In this document: in pieces, positions 11,399-12,310 of the stretch
Layout: the number at the start of each line of letters is the position of its first letter
How positions within the stretch are numbered: the stretch's first letter is position 1
DNA from: JACQRW01 sp964371935
Lineage (GTDB): Bacteria > Patescibacteriota > Minisyncoccia > Sungbacterales > HO2-52-23
Length of the DNA stretch: 12,310 nt
Assembly: GCA_964371935.1 (NCBI GenBank)
Contig: CAYJOT010000021.1
Span: 1 to 12,310, forward strand
Direction: 5' to 3'
Translations under genes and position numbers: made by a program
The notes under the pieces: model-generated
Databases searched by the model: none
Seen by the model: only the letters and a program-made list of their open reading frames with translations
What the model was told of the DNA's origin: nothing

Positions 11399-12133
11399 AT
11401 TGATGCGCGTTATCACGTTTCTGACGTTTTGTTCCCAGCCACTTGCATTGCTGGTATCAATTGTTGCAAACACCCGAAAGGGAAGTTTCCGCAAAACCCA
11501 CCTGCCGCCGCCTTTATTTTCCCAACGGTAATGGTGTGGCCTGCGCCGGTCCATCTCGCGGAGCTTCACAACAGCACCTCGGCTTTGCTCGCTTCCGTTC
11601 CATGGCGTTGATGCTCCGCCGAAAAAATCTTCGCGGCGAGCTTTATAACGTGCCGTTATTATCCGTCCGGCCATTATGTCGTAGTCTGCGTGGACGCGGA
11701 CAAAAAACAACCTAGCGCTTGTTTTGCTTATTTTTGCCCGCAGGCTCGCGCGTTTTCTTGCATCAATATGATCACTATCCACGACAACGTTACTTTCCTT
11801 ATGAAGCAGCTCCACAACGACATTCTCGGAAATTTTACGCATACCCTCATACCCTTCATTCTGTTTGCGGAGCTCGACGCGAATTGCGTCGCCCTCTACA
11901 ATAATAGCGCCGATTCCCCGGGCAAGTTCTTCGGCAATAAAGCTCTTTCCGGAGCCGACCAGACCGACCATCGCAATAACGACTGGCCGTTTAGTCTTCC
12001 TTTTGATGACAGCGAGCTTTTGCATAAAAGATTCTTGCGCTTGCCGCTCTTTGGGCGTGAGCGATTCTCTTTTGAGTTTTAAGTAAACATCAATCAAAAA
12101 TGGAAGCAGGGGCTCGCGAATTTGAGCGAACAT
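11384..12133 (-). CDS. P-loop kinase-like protein (AAA_33 / zeta-toxin-like, 249 aa)
   Basis: The Walker A motif GLVGSGKS is at residues 57-64, followed by ELARGIGAIIVEGDAIRVELRK, where GDAIR after the first strand resembles small-molecule kinases of the AAA_33 group and zeta-toxin relatives. VVVDSDHIDARKR near residues 115-127 may hold the second acidic motif. A ~48-residue helical, basic N-terminal segment precedes the P-loop. No antitoxin partner is present, so a toxin role is not supported; a nucleotide- or metabolite-kinase is as likely. It follows comM by 73 bp with a strong Shine-Dalgarno sequence and ends within a terminator shared with the M23 gene. Confidence 0.75.
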   Translation of the reverse strand: MFAQIREPLLPFLIDVYLKLKRESLTPKERQAQESFMQKLAVIKRKTKRPVVIAMVGLVGSGKSFIAEELARGIGAIIVEGDAIRVELRKQNEGYEGMRKISENVVVELLHKESNVVVDSDHIDARKRASLRAKISKTSARLFFVRVHADYDIMAGRIITARYKARREDFFGGASTPWNGSEQSRGAVVKLREMDRRRPHHYRWENKGGGRWVLRKLPFRVFATIDTSNASGWEQNVRNVITRINKSTQ

Positions 12134-12141
12134 TTCTTTGT

Positions 12142-12147
12142 CCTCCT
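12142..12147 (-). promoter_or_regulatory. Strong Shine-Dalgarno sequence of the P-loop gene
   Basis: AGGAGG on the minus strand with an 8-nt spacer to the ATG at 12133. It fixes the start and is the best ribosome binding site in the window; most other genes here have weak or no such site. Confidence 0.85.
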
Positions 12148-12206
12148 GATGATTTGCCGCCAGCTTTATGAACTATAATGGAATGTAGCATGGGCAAAGT
12201 ACGGTG

Positions 12207-12310
12207 TCAAACGTCCGCGCGCGGCCGATATTGTAATGCCTCGGTCAGGTGTGGGGCCTCGATCTCCGGGGATCCGGCAAGGTCGGCGATGGTGCGGCTG
12301 ACTTTGAGGA
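12207..12310 (-). CDS. comM: ComM/YifB-type Mg-chelatase-like AAA+ ATPase, C-terminal end (partial)
   Basis: Only the last 34 codons, including the TGA at 12207, are in the window. The peptide starts LKVSRTIADLAGSPEIEAPH and continues with LTEALQYRPRADV. The pattern K.[SA]RTIADL.GS..I...H..EA.QYR is the typical C-terminus of ComM/YifB, the hexameric ATPase that promotes branch migration during integration of imported DNA in natural transformation. The catalytic domains are beyond the right edge. It is followed on the same strand by the P-loop gene and may share its transcript. Confidence 0.85.
   Translation of the reverse strand, partial: LKVSRTIADLAGSPEIEAPHLTEALQYRPRADV

Noticed and set aside
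11384..12133. Zeta toxin of a toxin-antitoxin pair
   Set aside because: No epsilon-like antitoxin is adjacent, and the P-loop plus GDAIR pattern fits many small kinases. Only a broad P-loop kinase call is supported.
12160..12206. Separate minus-strand promoter between comM and the P-loop gene (TATAGT at 12172-12177)
   Set aside because: No -35 box is found at 16-18 bp, so the hexamer alone is not enough to call a promoter.

Overview
The window looks like chromosomal DNA from a Patescibacteria (CPR) bacterium, most likely of the Parcubacteria group. The reasons are family resemblance only: a secreted TSP3-type Ca-binding protein beside a very large coiled-coil secreted protein, solitary PemK/MazF-like proteins of the 'EIWWCSLG.NVG' type, and many short palindromic repeats dropped in frame into genes. 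TGA is used as an ordinary stop, so this is not a UGA-recoded lineage. No species can be named from the sequence alone.

Layout. (1) Positions 1-1795, all coding on the minus strand: a degenerate tandem array whose unit is a tiny signal-peptide-like ORF followed by a PemK/MazF-family toxin-like gene. There are four small ORFs (A-D; A is cut by the left edge and D is frameshifted) and three toxin-like genes (two full length, one truncated). At the 3' end of each toxin-like gene there is, on the opposite (+) strand, a near-consensus sigma70 promoter followed at fixed distance by two short hairpins, pointing into the toxin gene. (2) 1803-5819, minus: a 330-aa membrane-anchored protein with Ca-binding repeats and a 999-aa secreted coiled-coil protein, forming an operon that runs straight into the array. 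(3) 5999-7067, plus: a divergent pair, a 117-aa secreted two-cysteine protein and a 237-aa membrane-anchored Pro-rich protein. (4) 7145-10067, minus: rsmA (16S rRNA dimethyltransferase) and a UvrD/PcrA helicase, separated by interspersed repeats. (5) 10208-11350, plus: a LysM-LysM-M23 peptidoglycan hydrolase with a clear promoter. (6) 11384-12310, minus: a P-loop kinase-like protein behind the 3' end of a ComM/YifB gene; it shares a bidirectional terminator with the M23 gene.

How the parts fit. Regions 2, 3 and 5 encode envelope-facing proteins (membrane anchors, signal peptides, coiled coils, cell-wall hydrolase) and may serve one surface or secretion structure; that link is inference. rsmA, uvrD/pcrA and comM are housekeeping genes. 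The most unusual part is the left array: repeated small-peptide/toxin units with possible antisense promoters. The second notable theme is a set of palindromic elements that have entered rsmA, uvrD and the small ORFs while mostly keeping the reading frame.
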